From Xenorhabdus griffiniae (GTDB taxonomy: Bacteria > Pseudomonadota > Gammaproteobacteria > Enterobacterales > Enterobacteriaceae): a DNA stretch of 64,000 bases. The notes under the pieces were generated by a model, which had not been told where the DNA came from, did no database searches, and saw only the letters and a list, made by a program, of their open reading frames with translations. The DNA lies in the NCBI RefSeq assembly GCF_037265215.1, contig NZ_CP147737.1, forward strand, positions 2,822,001 through 2,886,000, written 5' to 3'. Positions within the stretch are counted from its first letter, which is position 1; every line of letters begins with the position of its first letter. This document shows positions 9,033-18,990 of this stretch, in pieces. A program made the position numbers and the translations under genes.

Positions 9033-10160
9033 ATGACTTGTCCGGTAATTGACCTTGCTCAGCAGTTAATCAAGCGTTCTTCTGTCAGCCCAGATGATCA
9101 AGGTTGTCAGGAACTACTTATCCAGCGCCTGCAAGACATCGGTTTCACAATAGAACGAATGCCTTTTGGCGATACCCAAAACTTTTGGGCTTATCGTGGC
9201 ACTGGAGTGACTTTTGCTCTTGCTGGACACACCGATGTTGTCCCTGCTGGCGATATCTCACAATGGCAAACCCCGCCCTTCGAACCTTCTATCCGTGATG
9301 GAATGCTGTATGGCCGTGGCGCCGCAGACATGAAAGGCTCTCTAGCGGCGATGGTGGTTGCCGCTGAACGTTTTGTCGCAGAAAATCCTGCGCATAAAGG
9401 TCGTCTGGCTTTTCTGATCACCTCCGACGAAGAGGCCAAAGCCACCAATGGTACAGTTAAGGTAGTTGAAGCGTTAATGTCCCGCCATGAACGTTTGGAT
9501 TATTGCCTGGTGGGTGAACCATCCAGCCAGAAATACCTTGGAGATATGATCAAAAATGGACGACGGGGATCACTCACTGCCAGCTTAACTATCTTTGGCA
9601 CCCAAGGGCATGTTGCTTATCCACAGTTAGCAGATAATCCTATCCATCGTTCCATGCCTTTTCTGCAAGAACTCGTCAATACTCAGTGGGACAACGGCAA
9701 TGCATTTTTCCCTGCCACAAGTATGCAAATCGCCAATATTCAGGCAGGAACCGGCAGTAATAACATTATTCCTGGTAAACTGTGGGTGCAATTTAATTTC
9801 CGTTTCAGCACTGAACTGACAGATAGCGAGATCCGCCAACAGGTTGAAGATATGCTGAAAAAGCATCATCTAACATATGAGATTGACTGGTGGTTATCAG
9901 GCCAACCTTTCCTGACCTGCAAAGGGGCGCTTGTTGACACTGTAGTGGGATCCATTGAGCACTATTGTGGCTATAAACCCGAGCTATCAACCAGTGGCGG
10001 TACATCAGATGGGCGTTTTATTGCCAGGATGGGAGCTCAGGTTGTGGAATTGGGGCCAATTAATGCCACCATTCATAAAATCAATGAATGTGTCAAAGTA
10101 ACTGATTTACAAACATTGAGTCTGATTTATCAACGTATCATGGAGCAATTAATCCAATGA
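9033..10160 (+). CDS. dapE: Succinyl-diaminopimelate desuccinylase
   Basis: This is the lysine and diaminopimelate pathway enzyme that hydrolyses N-succinyl-LL-diaminopimelate; it is a cytoplasmic di-zinc peptidase of the M20 family. Its 375 residues equal the E. coli enzyme. His66 and Asp68 lie in [12 protein letters not shown], the bridging Asp in [14 protein letters not shown], the catalytic Glu pair in [11 protein letters not shown], and the late metal region in [19 protein letters not shown] ribosome site precedes the ATG. It overlaps the next gene by 4 nt (ATGA), so translation is probably coupled. Confidence 0.98.
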   Translation: MTCPVIDLAQQLIKRSSVSPDDQGCQELLIQRLQDIGFTIERMPFGDTQNFWAYRGTGVTFALAGHTDVVPAGDISQWQTPPFEPSIRDGMLYGRGAADMKGSLAAMVVAAERFVAENPAHKGRLAFLITSDEEAKATNGTVKVVEALMSRHERLDYCLVGEPSSQKYLGDMIKNGRRGSLTASLTIFGTQGHVAYPQLADNPIHRSMPFLQELVNTQWDNGNAFFPATSMQIANIQAGTGSNNIIPGKLWVQFNFRFSTELTDSEIRQQVEDMLKKHHLTYEIDWWLSGQPFLTCKGALVDTVVGSIEHYCGYKPELSTSGGTSDGRFIARMGAQVVELGPINATIHKINECVKVTDLQTLSLIYQRIMEQLIQ

Positions 10161-10825
10161 TGACACCTGAAGCTTTGACCGGCCTGTCCACGGATCACCT
10201 GGTCACTCTGACCGGCAATCACCGTTTGCAGTTTAATGCCACCAAAGCGTTTCTTGCTATGCAAAAAGCCGCTGCCAAAGCAGGTTTTAAGCTGCAACCT
10301 GCCAGTTCGTTCCGCGATTTCACACGCCAACAAACTATCTGGAATGAAAAATTCCGCGGTCAGCGGCCAGTATTAGATGAAAATAGCCAGCCCCTTGATA
10401 TCTCGAAAATGGATGAAGGGGAACGTTGTAAAGCCATTCTTCGTTGGTCAGCCTTGCCAGGAGCAAGCCGCCATCATTGGGGTACGGAGCTGGATATTTA
10501 TGATCCCTTTCTGCTACCAGAAGGTAAAAAATTGCAGCTAGAACCGTGGGAATATGAAAATGGCGGATACTTTGAGCCATTAACCCATTGGCTGACAGAA
10601 AACATGTCCCAATATGATTTCTACCGTCCTTTTACACGCCACGATGCGGGTGTAGCTTATGAACCGTGGCATATCAGCTACTGGCCATCATCCCATGAAG
10701 CCGAATATTTATTCGACGAATACGTTCTATTGAGTGTCTGGGAAGGACGTGATATTGCCGGTATAAACTGGTTAAAAACCAATCTATCCTATATATTTGA
10801 AAAATACATCAGGATAATAGATTAA
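10157..10825 (+). CDS. M15-family D-alanyl-D-alanine carboxypeptidase-like protein
   Basis: The 222-residue product belongs to the LAS/VanY group of zinc peptidases acting on peptidoglycan stem peptides. The zinc and catalytic motifs are visible: [14 protein letters not shown] (His and Asp ligands) and [11 protein letters not shown] (catalytic Glu and third ligand His). No clear signal peptide is present, so export, if any, is unexplained. Its start codon overlaps the dapE stop, linking DAP synthesis with a cell-wall peptidase in one transcript. The exact substrate (DD- or LD-bond) cannot be decided from sequence. Confidence 0.85.
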   Translation: MMTPEALTGLSTDHLVTLTGNHRLQFNATKAFLAMQKAAAKAGFKLQPASSFRDFTRQQTIWNEKFRGQRPVLDENSQPLDISKMDEGERCKAILRWSALPGASRHHWGTELDIYDPFLLPEGKKLQLEPWEYENGGYFEPLTHWLTENMSQYDFYRPFTRHDAGVAYEPWHISYWPSSHEAEYLFDEYVLLSVWEGRDIAGINWLKTNLSYIFEKYIRIID

Positions 10826-10889
10826 GAAAACGATAAATCAGGAAAATAACAGGACAGTAAAATGGCTGGTTATGAAAATAATTAGCAGA

Positions 10890-10985
10890 TATATCAATCT
10901 AACTTCAAGATGCGCTTTATATCTCCTCCGCTATGCGGGGAGATATAAATAATCATATTGATACTTAAAGTTGGATTTTGGTATA
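10890..10985. repeat. Palindromic MITE-like repeat, copy 3
   Basis: The copy starts TATATCAATCTAACTTCAAG and ends GTTGGATTTTGGTATA, with the central stem TATATCTCC...GGGGAGATATA. It lies between the M15 peptidase gene and ypfN. Confidence 0.7.
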
Positions 10986-11048
10986 GAAATAATCCATTAG
11001 GCTCCTGAGCCTCATGGAAGAGGCTCTAAACACTCTGAGGAAAATACC

Positions 11049-11243
11049 ATGCAATGGTTGATAGATTATTGGTGGATTGTTCTGTTAGTGCTCGTCGGCA
11101 TTATTGTTAATGCAGTAAAAGCACTAAGCCGCGTCGATAAGAAATCTTTCTTAGATAACAAACCCGAATTGCCTCCGCACCGAGATCTTAATGCTCAATG
11201 GGATGATGAGGATGATTGGCCGCAGCGGGATCGTAAGAAATAA
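11049..11243 (+). CDS. ypfN: UPF0370 family small membrane protein YpfN
   Basis: A 64-residue protein of unknown function with one N-terminal membrane segment (about residues 4-26, [20 protein letters not shown]) and a charged cytoplasmic tail. The tail carries the family signature [21 protein letters not shown]. Length and sequence agree with E. coli YpfN, which also lies beside dapE. A GAGGAAA ribosome site precedes the ATG. Its last 56 bp overlap the 3' end of convergent tmcA. Confidence 0.93.
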   Translation: MQWLIDYWWIVLLVLVGIIVNAVKALSRVDKKSFLDNKPELPPHRDLNAQWDDEDDWPQRDRKK

Positions 11244-13323
11244 CCCAATCTTTCCAGTGCTTGGCAAGTATTTTATCGATGCTTGCCAATGCATCAGCAG
11301 CCTCTTCACGCCACTGTTTTAATAGGGCCTTACGGCCATTTAACGATAAGTCGCTAACACATTGTTCGATACTTAGCCGCTGCTGAAGATGCTTTCTCAG
11401 TGCAGGCAAGCTCAAGCTGCTCTTCAACAGTAATCTCTGTAATGCAAAATAAGACGCCGACAAAGGACGATGAGCAAATGCAAATCCAGCCAATTCCTGC
11501 CAATCACTGTCATTGAGCTGTTCGTCACTATCATGCTCAACCGGCAAGGCAAAGCCGAGTAACGATTCCAACCCTTTGGCATCTCTGGCTAATCGCTGTT
11601 GTGCGAGTTGGGTAAATCGTTCTCCCTGCTCACTTAAAGGCAAAACAGCCATTGCGGTATAACAACCACTGCTTGCTTCTCGGTAAGTTCCCATTCTCAC
11701 CAGACGAAAACCACATTTTTGCCAAAGAGCCCACAAATCAGTGGTATAACCAAAACTGACAGAGAGGAAATCCAGCTTTTGTTTACTGGCTTCCTGACAT
11801 TGTTGGATTATCAAATGTTGTGCGATACCACGACGGCGATATTGAGCCTGCACAGCAATACGGCTGATTCGCTGTGATCGCAAAGTTGCCGCCTGCGGAA
11901 AACCACTATGTGCCGCCAGGGATTGAGCCACTAAATTGCCTCTTGGCCGCCGACGTCCTGCCCAGATTTCATGTGCTAATGTCTGTGACAAAGCACCTTC
12001 GTTCACCATCCACAAAGCACCAACCAATCGTTGATCATGTTTTGGAGCACCAGAAAGGGCTGCCAAAAATGTCATTCCGTTACCATCCATTAATCGCCGC
12101 AGATCAAGGGGAGAGGTTCGGTAATGTGCGCTGGTTAATAAGCCATAAAATTGGCGCAGTAATGTAGAGTGTTGTAACCATTCAGGCTGACAGATCGCGT
12201 GAAAATGTAATTCTTCTGCGTTTAATCGTGTGTCATAAACAAACGATTTATCATCGAATAACAGCGCACTATCCAGCCACGCTTCCAATGGATCATGTTC
12301 AGCCCAGCGCATAGGGGTTTTCAATTCACGAATATGGCAGTCAGGCAATTCAGCACAAAGTTTCAATAAAAAACCACGTCCCGTTCCCTCATAACCCTGA
12401 ACGGTTGAAGTCAACAATACCCGTGGAAAATGGCGAATTAATTCGGCTAATTGTGGCGTTGGGATCGCGGCTGCTTCGTCAATCAACAACCAATCAGCAT
12501 CGCTTTTATTTTCCGGTTGGCCTTTTTTCGCTCGGCAATATTTCAACAAATTGTCAACTGACCAAAAAGGCGTTTCTTGCTCCAACGATTTCTGTTCACC
12601 AGAATCTGTGATAGCGGAGTAACGTCGAATAACCTCTGTGGTTATTTTGGCAGGGGCACATAGCCAGCATTTCCCCTGCCAATATCGCACTAACATTCCT
12701 GCCAGAGCCGATTTTCCCCGTCCCCGTGGTGCGGTGATCACCCAAACGCCTCGTGTGGCCTGTAACAATTCGTCAAGAATAGATTGCTGGTTTACCGTAG
12801 GCTTGCCATCAGGCATCTGCCACGCTCCGGTTGCAGGCAATGGTGATATCTGAGATAGCTGCAAAGGTATTTCCTGACGCCATAATAAGACTTCAGGAAA
12901 GGCGAGGATTTGCTGCTGAATATGACGAATAAAATGAGGTGTCGAAATAACATCTGCCGATTCATTCCAGCGCAAACTATCTTCATCAGGCTGTTTGGGC
13001 CATTGTGACCAGGCTGGTACGCGCATGACCAACCAGCTTCCCGCTTTTAGTGTGCCAGCCAATATCGCCAATGCTTCAGCATTAACGCCTTGAGTCGCAT
13101 CAAAAACACCATGCAAGAATTCACGACCAAGTAAGCTGACAGCTTTTGTTGGTTCAATAGCACCCGACACATGGGCTGAAACCGTTAACCAGTCCCCTTG
13201 AAACTGTTTCGTTAGCTGATTGACAATCCATTCACTCCATTGCGGATCACCACTCAAAACAACTAAACGGCGCTGTCCCTGTTGTTGCATCTGTGCCTGT
13301 AACATGGCCCATACGCTATACAT
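11188..13323 (-). CDS. tmcA: tRNA(Met) cytidine acetyltransferase
   Basis: TmcA makes N4-acetylcytidine at the wobble base of elongator tRNA(Met), using acetyl-CoA and ATP. The 711-residue protein has an N-terminal DUF1726 region (1-165), a RecD-like helicase core with Walker [14 protein letters not shown] (about 198-209) and Walker B-like [15 protein letters not shown], and a GNAT acetyltransferase domain (about 400-560, with [12 protein letters not shown] as the acetyl-CoA P-loop). A C-terminal tRNA-binding tail follows. E. coli TmcA has 671 residues; the extra length is spread rather than a clear new domain. The gene converges on ypfN and overlaps it tail to tail by 56 bp, an arrangement that produces antisense 3' ends. 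Confidence 0.95.
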   Translation of the reverse strand: MYSVWAMLQAQMQQQGQRRLVVLSGDPQWSEWIVNQLTKQFQGDWLTVSAHVSGAIEPTKAVSLLGREFLHGVFDATQGVNAEALAILAGTLKAGSWLVMRVPAWSQWPKQPDEDSLRWNESADVISTPHFIRHIQQQILAFPEVLLWRQEIPLQLSQISPLPATGAWQMPDGKPTVNQQSILDELLQATRGVWVITAPRGRGKSALAGMLVRYWQGKCWLCAPAKITTEVIRRYSAITDSGEQKSLEQETPFWSVDNLLKYCRAKKGQPENKSDADWLLIDEAAAIPTPQLAELIRHFPRVLLTSTVQGYEGTGRGFLLKLCAELPDCHIRELKTPMRWAEHDPLEAWLDSALLFDDKSFVYDTRLNAEELHFHAICQPEWLQHSTLLRQFYGLLTSAHYRTSPLDLRRLMDGNGMTFLAALSGAPKHDQRLVGALWMVNEGALSQTLAHEIWAGRRRPRGNLVAQSLAAHSGFPQAATLRSQRISRIAVQAQYRRRGIAQHLIIQQCQEASKQKLDFLSVSFGYTTDLWALWQKCGFRLVRMGTYREASSGCYTAMAVLPLSEQGERFTQLAQQRLARDAKGLESLLGFALPVEHDSDEQLNDSDWQELAGFAFAHRPLSASYFALQRLLLKSSLSLPALRKHLQQRLSIEQCVSDLSLNGRKALLKQWREEAADALASIDKILAKHWKDWVISYDPAAANHPHHPIEH

Positions 13324-13395
13324 AATATGAACTATCCATAAAGTGAACTGTATAACAGGTGAAATATCTGGTGGTTAAAATGGCTAACTGCATGG

Positions 13396-13848
13396 TCATG
13401 ATTTACCAATCATAAGTGATAAAATGCCAGCAGCAATCAGAGGGCCTACCGGAACGCCTTTAAATAGGGCCACGCCCAATACAGTGCCGACCAATAACCC
13501 AGCCACAGTAGAAGGCTGACCAGACATCAGCGCCACACCACGGCTTCCCAGCCATGACACCAGGACACCAACAACAATAGCCAGCAGTGATTTCCAATTT
13601 AAGAAAGAGCTAAAAATTTCCTGTGCGGAGATTTTCCCGCTTGCGATAGGTGCCATGACTCCTACAGTCAGAATCAGGATACCTATCGTCAAGCCGTACT
13701 TTTCCACCCAAGGGAAAAATTGATTCAACGGCGTAATACGCACTACCAATAGAAATAACATGGCAAGTGTCACTGTCATGTTATGGCTGATGATGCCAAG
13801 ACCGGCAAGCACGAGCAAAATAAGTAAAGTAGGATCGATATGACTCAT
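13396..13848 (-). CDS. UPF0756/DUF441 family membrane protein (YeaL-like)
   Basis: A 150-residue, very hydrophobic protein with about four membrane segments (roughly residues 5-35, 50-70, 82-105 and 112-148). It ends in the family-type motif [20 protein letters not shown] followed by [10 protein letters not shown]. It belongs to the DUF441 inner-membrane family whose E. coli member is YeaL; the function is unknown. It lies alone on the minus strand, 72 bp upstream of tmcA, and could be cotranscribed with it. Confidence 0.88.
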   Translation of the reverse strand: MSHIDPTLLILLVLAGLGIISHNMTVTLAMLFLLVVRITPLNQFFPWVEKYGLTIGILILTVGVMAPIASGKISAQEIFSSFLNWKSLLAIVVGVLVSWLGSRGVALMSGQPSTVAGLLVGTVLGVALFKGVPVGPLIAAGILSLMIGKS

Positions 13849-13874
13849 GAGTTTTTATTTCCTGTAAACTCCGA

Positions 13875-13980
13875 TATACGCATTAAACTTCAAGTTGCAA
13901 TTTACAACACGCTATGAAACCCGATTTCTCCCCCGCTTCGCGGGGAGAAATCATACTCATCTTGAAGTTAAATCGGTATA
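13875..13980. repeat. Palindromic MITE-like repeat, copy 4 (best-preserved)
   Basis: A 106-bp unit from TATACGCATTAAACTTCAAG to CTTGAAGTTAAATCGGTATA; the two ends are inverted repeats with 17 of 20 positions matching. The centre is the perfect hairpin CTCCCCCGCTTCGCGGGGAG within a TTTCTCC...GGAGAAA stem. This copy is the best reference for the family. Confidence 0.8.
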
Positions 13981-14381
13981 GAACAATGTTTGATTGTTTT
14001 TTAGGCCAGACAATATAAATTCTGACATGGAAAAGATGATAACTTAAAATTTTTGCACTTAATCAAAAATATACGCATTAAACTTCAAGTTGCCATTTAC
14101 AACACGATATGAAACCGGATTTCTCCCCGCTTCGCGGGGAGAAATCAGATGGGTATATTCATAAAGCGCTATCCCAAAATTGGGTAATAGCGCAACAATG
14201 GGTAGTTTGTTAACATCCTTGCTTTAAACAATCACATTGATAAATAATTAGCCATATAAACCAAGATACAACCTCTGTTTCTTGATAGTTAACCTTTTAA
14301 ACACCAACACCTTTTTACCAAGGGAAATGCAGAAAGGTTGTAAGAAGTGCCTTGCAGCTAATATGCGTGCGTATAAGCGAT
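13981..14381. other. Gap between DUF441 gene and a small lipoprotein gene
   Basis: About 400 bp holding a second palindromic repeat (14070-14157), and a stem-loop at 14166-14193 whose arms are GCGCTAT and ATAGCGC with an inner CCCAA/TTGGG pairing. The promoter of the lipoprotein gene presumably lies after it. No gene is supported. Confidence 0.55.
14070..14157. repeat. Palindromic MITE-like repeat, copy 5 (right end shortened)
   Basis: It keeps the left terminus TATACGCATTAAACTTCAAG and the CTCCCCGCTTCGCGGGGAG hairpin, but the right end has lost the CTTGAAGTT block and finishes with GATGGGTATA. It lies 90 bp from copy 4 in the same orientation. Confidence 0.7.
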
Positions 14382-14741
14382 ATGAATATGAAAAAATTAA
14401 CCTCTTCCATGATAATCTGTCTCTCTTTAGCGGGTTGCACCACTCAATGGGTCCCTGCAAGTAGTAATCCTGTTCCTTTCAGTGAAGCAAAAGTTGAATG
14501 CAGATTATCAGCATTACAACAATTTCCTATCAAAAATGAAGTCGCCCAAAGATCAACACTGAAAATGGTGCAGCAACCTTGTTTCAATAAAGAGCAATGT
14601 GGAAAAAACGGTTACTACAGTCAAAATGTTCCCATGATCGAAAGCTATGTGACGGATGTCAACGAGGGTTCCAGAAGTGAATTTTATTACGGCTGTATGC
14701 ACCAAAAAGGCTGGAAGCAAATAACCAAATCCCTACTTTAA
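14382..14741 (+). CDS. Small putative lipoprotein of unknown function
   Basis: The frame is open from 14352, but the ATG pair at 14382/14388 gives a clean lipoprotein signal (MKKLTSSMIICLSLAGC, lipobox LAGC, lipidated Cys 17 counting from 14388). The mature protein of about 100 residues has five further Cys, which could form disulfides in the periplasm, and ends EFYYGCMHQKGWKQITKSLL. I do not recognise a named family. The ribosome site is weak, so the exact start remains open. It stands alone between repeats and the purC terminator region. Confidence 0.7.
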   Translation: MNMKKLTSSMIICLSLAGCTTQWVPASSNPVPFSEAKVECRLSALQQFPIKNEVAQRSTLKMVQQPCFNKEQCGKNGYYSQNVPMIESYVTDVNEGSRSEFYYGCMHQKGWKQITKSLL

Positions 14742-14767
14742 AGTTTATCCAACCTGCAAGACCGTGA

Positions 14768-14799
14768 CAGGATGCCCTTTTGATTATTGGAGCATCCTG
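14768..14799 (+). terminator. Possible terminator after the small lipoprotein gene
   Basis: The arms CAGGATGC and GCATCCTG (8 bp, spacer 16) are followed by CCTATTTTATATT. The T tract is imperfect, so confidence is low. It also lies just downstream of convergent purC. Confidence 0.4.
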
Positions 14800-14839
14800 C
14801 CTATTTTATATTATATTTTTAAAGTAATCGTTTGCGTCA

Positions 14840-15553
14840 CTAGTCCAAAATAACACCAATACGGCGTGCAACTTCCTCATACGCTTCGATCAAGCCACCA
14901 AGGCTTTGGCGAAAACGATCTTTATCCATTTTATCCATCGTCTGTTTGTCCCATAAACGGCTACCATCCGGTGAAAACTCATCCCCCAAGATGACTTTGC
15001 CCTTGAACAAACCAAATTCCAACTTAAAATCCACCAGAATCAAGCCCGCATCATCAAACAGTTTGCTCAATACTTCATTGGCCTTGTAGCTCAGACGTTT
15101 CATCTCAGCTAAGTGCGCTTTGCTCACCCAACCGAATGTCTCACAGTAGGATTCATTAACCATGGGATCGTGTTTGGCATCATCTTTCAGAAACAGGTCA
15201 AACAGTGGCGGATTAAGCACCATTCCCTCTTCCACCCCCAAACGCTTCACAAGAGAGCCTGCGGCACGGTTACGAATAACACATTCAACAGGCACCATCT
15301 CCAGTTTTTTCACCAAGGATTCATTATCTGACAACAGTTGTTCCATTTGCGTCGGAATGCCCGCTTCTTCCAGTTTACTCATGATGAAATGATTGAATTT
15401 ATTATTCACCATTCCCTTGCGATCGAACTGTTCAATGCGTTCACCATCCAATGCTGATGTATCATTACGGAATTCCAGCACAAGTAAGTCAGGATTGTCA
15501 GTGGCATACACTGTTTTTGCCTTTCCACGATACAACTCAGCTTTTTTCTGCAT
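14840..15553 (-). CDS. purC: Phosphoribosylaminoimidazole-succinocarboxamide synthase (SAICAR synthase)
   Basis: This enzyme catalyses the ATP-dependent joining of CAIR and aspartate in purine synthesis, in the cytoplasm. Its 237 residues equal the E. coli enzyme. Visible marks are [19 protein letters not shown] at the ATP site, [30 protein letters not shown] and LVDFKLEFG, plus [14 protein letters not shown], all SAICAR synthetase signatures. It follows bamC on the same strand after a terminator-like hairpin, so it may have both its own and read-through transcription. Confidence 0.98.
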   Translation of the reverse strand: MQKKAELYRGKAKTVYATDNPDLLVLEFRNDTSALDGERIEQFDRKGMVNNKFNHFIMSKLEEAGIPTQMEQLLSDNESLVKKLEMVPVECVIRNRAAGSLVKRLGVEEGMVLNPPLFDLFLKDDAKHDPMVNESYCETFGWVSKAHLAEMKRLSYKANEVLSKLFDDAGLILVDFKLEFGLFKGKVILGDEFSPDGSRLWDKQTMDKMDKDRFRQSLGGLIEAYEEVARRIGVILD

Positions 15554-15618
15554 TTTACACTCCAGAAATATAACGTCTTTAAACGTAACTAATTAAACAA
15601 AAAACGCATCCAAAATAT

Positions 15619-15640
15619 AAAAGGGGCCTAAGCCCCTTTT
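15619..15640 (-). terminator. Terminator or attenuator between bamC and purC
   Basis: The palindrome AAAAGGGGC-CTAA-GCCCCTTTT lies 9 nt after the bamC stop codon, with the T run on the minus strand. It should stop or reduce transcription from dapA-bamC into purC. Confidence 0.8.
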
Positions 15641-15647
15641 ATAGATA

Positions 15648-16694
15648 TTACTTATCCTTGGATTGGCTAAACGCAGCTTCCAGCGCAGCCACCATTTGAT
15701 CATTTTCAGATTGAGTCAGCGGTTTACCTTTGTCGCTGATAAATTGCAGGCTGCTTCGGTTGTCCAAATCACCCACCTGTAACTTATAATTTCCTCCATG
15801 GATGGAAGGTGCTTCAACTCCCAGCGCTTTCCAGTCAGAAGAGCTACGTTCTTCATAAGTCACCGCTATCGCTCCGGTAGAACGAGTACGATCCGTGACT
15901 TGCATACCGATGTTTTCCAACACGTATGGCAATCTGTTCCAGACGATGTTGTATGGTGCACGCACGATAATTTGCGGTAATCCGGTATTATCACTGCCAC
16001 TTTGTACCGATAGTGGACCTGAATTTTTAGTGCTGCTCAGGCTCGCTGCTTCTTGTTGTTGGCTTAAGTCACTCGCCAATTTATTGAGCATCACGATGTT
16101 GTAACGCTGGATTTGTATCGGATCGGTAATTTCCTTTTCTCCCTGTTTCAAACCTTCGTTCGCAACAGATAATGCTATTTGGTAATCCTGTTTGGTCACT
16201 GAAATACGGTAACGCCCCTGATAAGGAACATTTTCATCCGCCCGTTGCCATGTAATCCAATCTGTCGTCAACGTTTGTGCAGCATCATCTTTCTGACTGA
16301 TCTTATACCCTTTTTCTGCCAACAGATTGTTTACCTGAGACCATAAGTTACTGTATTCAGGAGTATTTTCAAGCAACAATTTACTGCTGTTAGCACTATT
16401 TTCAACGCGGGAACCCGTCAACAATGCAAAAGCTTGCAACGGAGGACGGATATCCAAATCTTTACCCACAGCCCCCGTTATCGTCGTTGTCGGAAGATTA
16501 TACTCACCATTTTGCAGCGGTAATGTCATGCCCGCAGGGACGTTCAATAATTTCAGTGGAGGTGCATCAAGATAGGATTGATCCCCGCTTACCTGATGTT
16601 TATAGCGCTGATCGCTGGAGCAGGCAGCTAAAAAAACGACCAATGACAGTCCAGCAATCTTCATGATCTTCGATTTTTGCAATAATGTTGCCAT
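15648..16694 (-). CDS. bamC: Outer-membrane protein assembly factor BamC (lipoprotein)
   Basis: BamC is an accessory lipoprotein of the BAM complex that folds outer-membrane beta-barrels. The 348-residue product has a signal with lipobox LAAC (Cys25) and then the conserved unstructured stretch that binds BamD (SSDQRYKHQVSGDQSYLDAP). Two helix-grip domains follow (about 100-215 and 235-345). The length matches E. coli BamC (344). It follows dapA by 17 nt and the two should be cotranscribed, as in E. coli. Confidence 0.96.
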   Translation of the reverse strand: MATLLQKSKIMKIAGLSLVVFLAACSSDQRYKHQVSGDQSYLDAPPLKLLNVPAGMTLPLQNGEYNLPTTTITGAVGKDLDIRPPLQAFALLTGSRVENSANSSKLLLENTPEYSNLWSQVNNLLAEKGYKISQKDDAAQTLTTDWITWQRADENVPYQGRYRISVTKQDYQIALSVANEGLKQGEKEITDPIQIQRYNIVMLNKLASDLSQQQEAASLSSTKNSGPLSVQSGSDNTGLPQIIVRAPYNIVWNRLPYVLENIGMQVTDRTRSTGAIAVTYEERSSSDWKALGVEAPSIHGGNYKLQVGDLDNRSSLQFISDKGKPLTQSENDQMVAALEAAFSQSKDK

Positions 16695-16711
16695 TAAAAT
16701 TCCCTAAAATT

Positions 16712-17611
16712 TTACAGTAATCCAGCTATTTTCAAGGCCCTACCAACTGGAATTTGCCCTTCCTGCGTTAGCGGAACCATTGGCAAACGCAATGTATCAT
16801 CGGCAATCAACCCCAATTGACGGCAAGCCCACTTAACTGGTGTCGGGCTAGGTTCAACAAATAATTGATGATGCAATTCCATCAATCGGCTGTTCAGTTC
16901 ACGAGCTTGCAAAAATTCACCTTGCTCAGCCAATTCACACACTTGCGCTATTTCTGCTGCCGCAACATTTGCCGTGACAGAAATAACGCCTTTACCACCA
17001 AGCTGCATGAAATCGACAAAACTTGCATCATCACCACTCAGAAGAATGAAATCTTCATCACTAACCAATTCTTGGATCTGACTAACACGACTTAAGTTCC
17101 CTGTCGCTTCCTTAAGCGCAACAATATTTTTCAGTTTCGCTAAACGGGCAACAGTCGGTGGCAATAAATCACATCCGGTACGAGATGGCACATTATACAG
17201 AATTTGTGGTAAGTCAGTATTCTCAGCGATTGCCTGATAGTGCAAATATAAACCTTCCTGTGAGGGTCTATTATAATAAGGTGTGACTGACAGGCAACCC
17301 ACAACCCCTGTATTTTCGAAACGGTTGGTCAGAGAGATAGCTTCTGCTGTCGCATTTGCCCCTGTTCCTGCAATCACTGGAATACGCCCATCAGCTATTT
17401 CCAGTGTTGTCAGTACAACATCAACGTGCTCGTCGTGGTTAAGTGTTGCACACTCCCCCGTTGTCCCAACAGACACAATAGCAGATGTGCCACTGGCGAT
17501 ATGATAATCAACCAATTTTTTCAAACTGGCCTTATCAATCTGACCAGCTGAGTCCATCGGAGTGATCAATGCAACTATACTGCCTGTAAAACCAGAATGA
17601 TGACTTACCAT
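16712..17611 (-). CDS. dapA: 4-hydroxy-tetrahydrodipicolinate synthase
   Basis: DapA condenses pyruvate with aspartate semialdehyde, the first committed step of lysine/DAP synthesis. Family marks are [29 protein letters not shown], the Tyr of [12 protein letters not shown] and the Schiff-base Lys in IVALKEATG (Lys167 from this start). An ATG two codons upstream (17617) is also in frame, but the AAGGGG ribosome site is only 2 nt from it and 8 nt from the ATG at 17611, so I prefer the latter (299 residues). It heads the dapA-bamC unit, divergent from gcvR, as in E. coli. Confidence 0.96.
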   Translation of the reverse strand: MVSHHSGFTGSIVALITPMDSAGQIDKASLKKLVDYHIASGTSAIVSVGTTGECATLNHDEHVDVVLTTLEIADGRIPVIAGTGANATAEAISLTNRFENTGVVGCLSVTPYYNRPSQEGLYLHYQAIAENTDLPQILYNVPSRTGCDLLPPTVARLAKLKNIVALKEATGNLSRVSQIQELVSDEDFILLSGDDASFVDFMQLGGKGVISVTANVAAAEIAQVCELAEQGEFLQARELNSRLMELHHQLFVEPSPTPVKWACRQLGLIADDTLRLPMVPLTQEGQIPVGRALKIAGLL

Positions 17612-17855
17612 TGCCATTTCCCCTTAATTAGACTTAAAACTGCAAATGAGAGGTTCATGGTACTTTCTTGCTATACAGAAGAAAACTCTTTAACCACGCG
17701 ATTTCAATGAATTTTGTTAATATCAAGTGTAGCCGATTAAACATAAATTATAATTTTGCTTCCTTAACAAAGGCGATTGACCTTCTCCTGATCATTTTTT
17801 ATGTTAAAACACAACATACACAGCAAACACCAACTAAAATTAAAGGAAAATCGCT

Positions 17856-18413
17856 TTGCCAACATCAGAACAGCATTTTTTAGTGATCACAGCCCTAGGT
17901 ACCGATCGTCCCGGCATCGTCAATACCATTACTCGCCTCGTCAGCACATGCGGCTGTAATATTGAAGACAGCCGTTTAGCTATGTTTGGTGAAGAATTTA
18001 CTTTTATCATGTTGCTATCTGGTAGCTGGAACGCCGTGACGCTGATCGAATCCACCTTGCCACAAAAAGGCGCAGAACTTGAATTACTCATAGTGATGAA
18101 ACGTACCCGATGCGGTGTCCAGAAAACATTTCCTTCTACCATCACCGTTAAAGTAGACGTAGTTGATTCACCAGGAATTGTTGAGCGTTTTACCAGTTTA
18201 TTCACAGCCCAAGATCTTAATATCGCGGAACTGGTATCAAAAACTCACCCCGCCGAAGGAAATCACCCTGCTCGTCTGCAAATCCAAATCACTGGGCACA
18301 ACCCAATTGATGATAATGGCACGATATTTAAAGAAAACTTTCATCACCTATGTACAGAATTAAATGCACAAGGCAGTATTATTGTACAGGATCATTTAAA
18401 TCAAAACGATTAA
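17856..18413 (+). CDS. gcvR: Glycine cleavage system transcriptional repressor GcvR (TTG start)
   Basis: GcvR is a two-ACT-domain regulator that binds GcvA and turns off the glycine cleavage operon when glycine is scarce. Residues about 8-85 and 95-175 are the ACT domains (VITALGTDRPGIVNTITRLV and VDVVDSPGIVERFTSLF). The frame opens with TTG, preceded by an AAAGGAAAA ribosome site; no ATG is suitably placed, so a non-ATG start is likely. The 185 residues are close to the 190 of E. coli. It is followed by bcp 14 nt later, as in E. coli. Confidence 0.93.
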   Translation: MPTSEQHFLVITALGTDRPGIVNTITRLVSTCGCNIEDSRLAMFGEEFTFIMLLSGSWNAVTLIESTLPQKGAELELLIVMKRTRCGVQKTFPSTITVKVDVVDSPGIVERFTSLFTAQDLNIAELVSKTHPAEGNHPARLQIQITGHNPIDDNGTIFKENFHHLCTELNAQGSIIVQDHLNQND

Positions 18414-18427
18414 ACGGAGAATAAGTG

Positions 18428-18895
18428 ATGAGTCCATTGAAAGCCGGAGACAAGGCCCCACAATTCAGCCTTCCTGACCAAGATGGCGAACCCATTAAGT
18501 TATCTGACTTCAAAGGTCAACGTGTTTTAGTTTATTTTTATCCCAAAGCAATGACACCAGGCTGCACAACCCAAGCCTGCGGCTTACGTGATGCTATGGA
18601 TGAGCTAAAAAACGCCAATGTTGAAGTCTTGGGTATCAGCACAGATGCACCTGAAAAGCTATCCCGCTTTGTAGAAAAAGAAATGCTGAATTTCACGCTG
18701 CTTTCTGATATTGACCACCAAGTTGCCGAACAGTTTGGTGTTTGGGGAGAAAAGCAGTTTATGGGAAAAATTTATGACGGGATTCACCGCATCAGTTTTT
18801 TAATTAACCCACAAGGTGAGATTGAACACGTTTTTAATAAATTCAAAACCAGTGATCATCATCAAGTTGTACTGGATTACCTAAACCAACATTAA
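18428..18895 (+). CDS. bcp: Thioredoxin-dependent thiol peroxidase (BCP-type peroxiredoxin)
   Basis: This cytoplasmic peroxiredoxin reduces hydrogen peroxide and organic peroxides. The active-site segment MTPGCTTQACGLRD gives the peroxidatic Cys46 and resolving Cys51, five residues apart as in E. coli BCP. A GTG at 18425 precedes the ATG directly; the GGAG ribosome site is 7 nt from the ATG and only 4 from the GTG, so the ATG is chosen (155 residues). It is cotranscribed with gcvR. Confidence 0.96.
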   Translation: MSPLKAGDKAPQFSLPDQDGEPIKLSDFKGQRVLVYFYPKAMTPGCTTQACGLRDAMDELKNANVEVLGISTDAPEKLSRFVEKEMLNFTLLSDIDHQVAEQFGVWGEKQFMGKIYDGIHRISFLINPQGEIEHVFNKFKTSDHHQVVLDYLNQH

Positions 18896-18902
18896 TTATC
18901 AG

Positions 18903-18971
18903 TATACTTCAAGATGCGTGTGATACCTCCCCGCTTCGCGGGGAGGTATCAGGTTTCATAGGGTGTTGTTA
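18903..18971. repeat. Palindromic MITE-like repeat, copy 6 (partial)
   Basis: It shows TATACTTCAAGATGCGTGTG, the hairpin ATACCTCCCCGCTTCGCGGG with its complement, and CAGGTTTCATAG, but the right terminus is missing and the left end is shortened. It lies between convergent bcp and perM, where its hairpin could serve as a transcription barrier. Confidence 0.65.
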
Positions 18972-18990
18972 TTGACAATATTGGTCGTTA

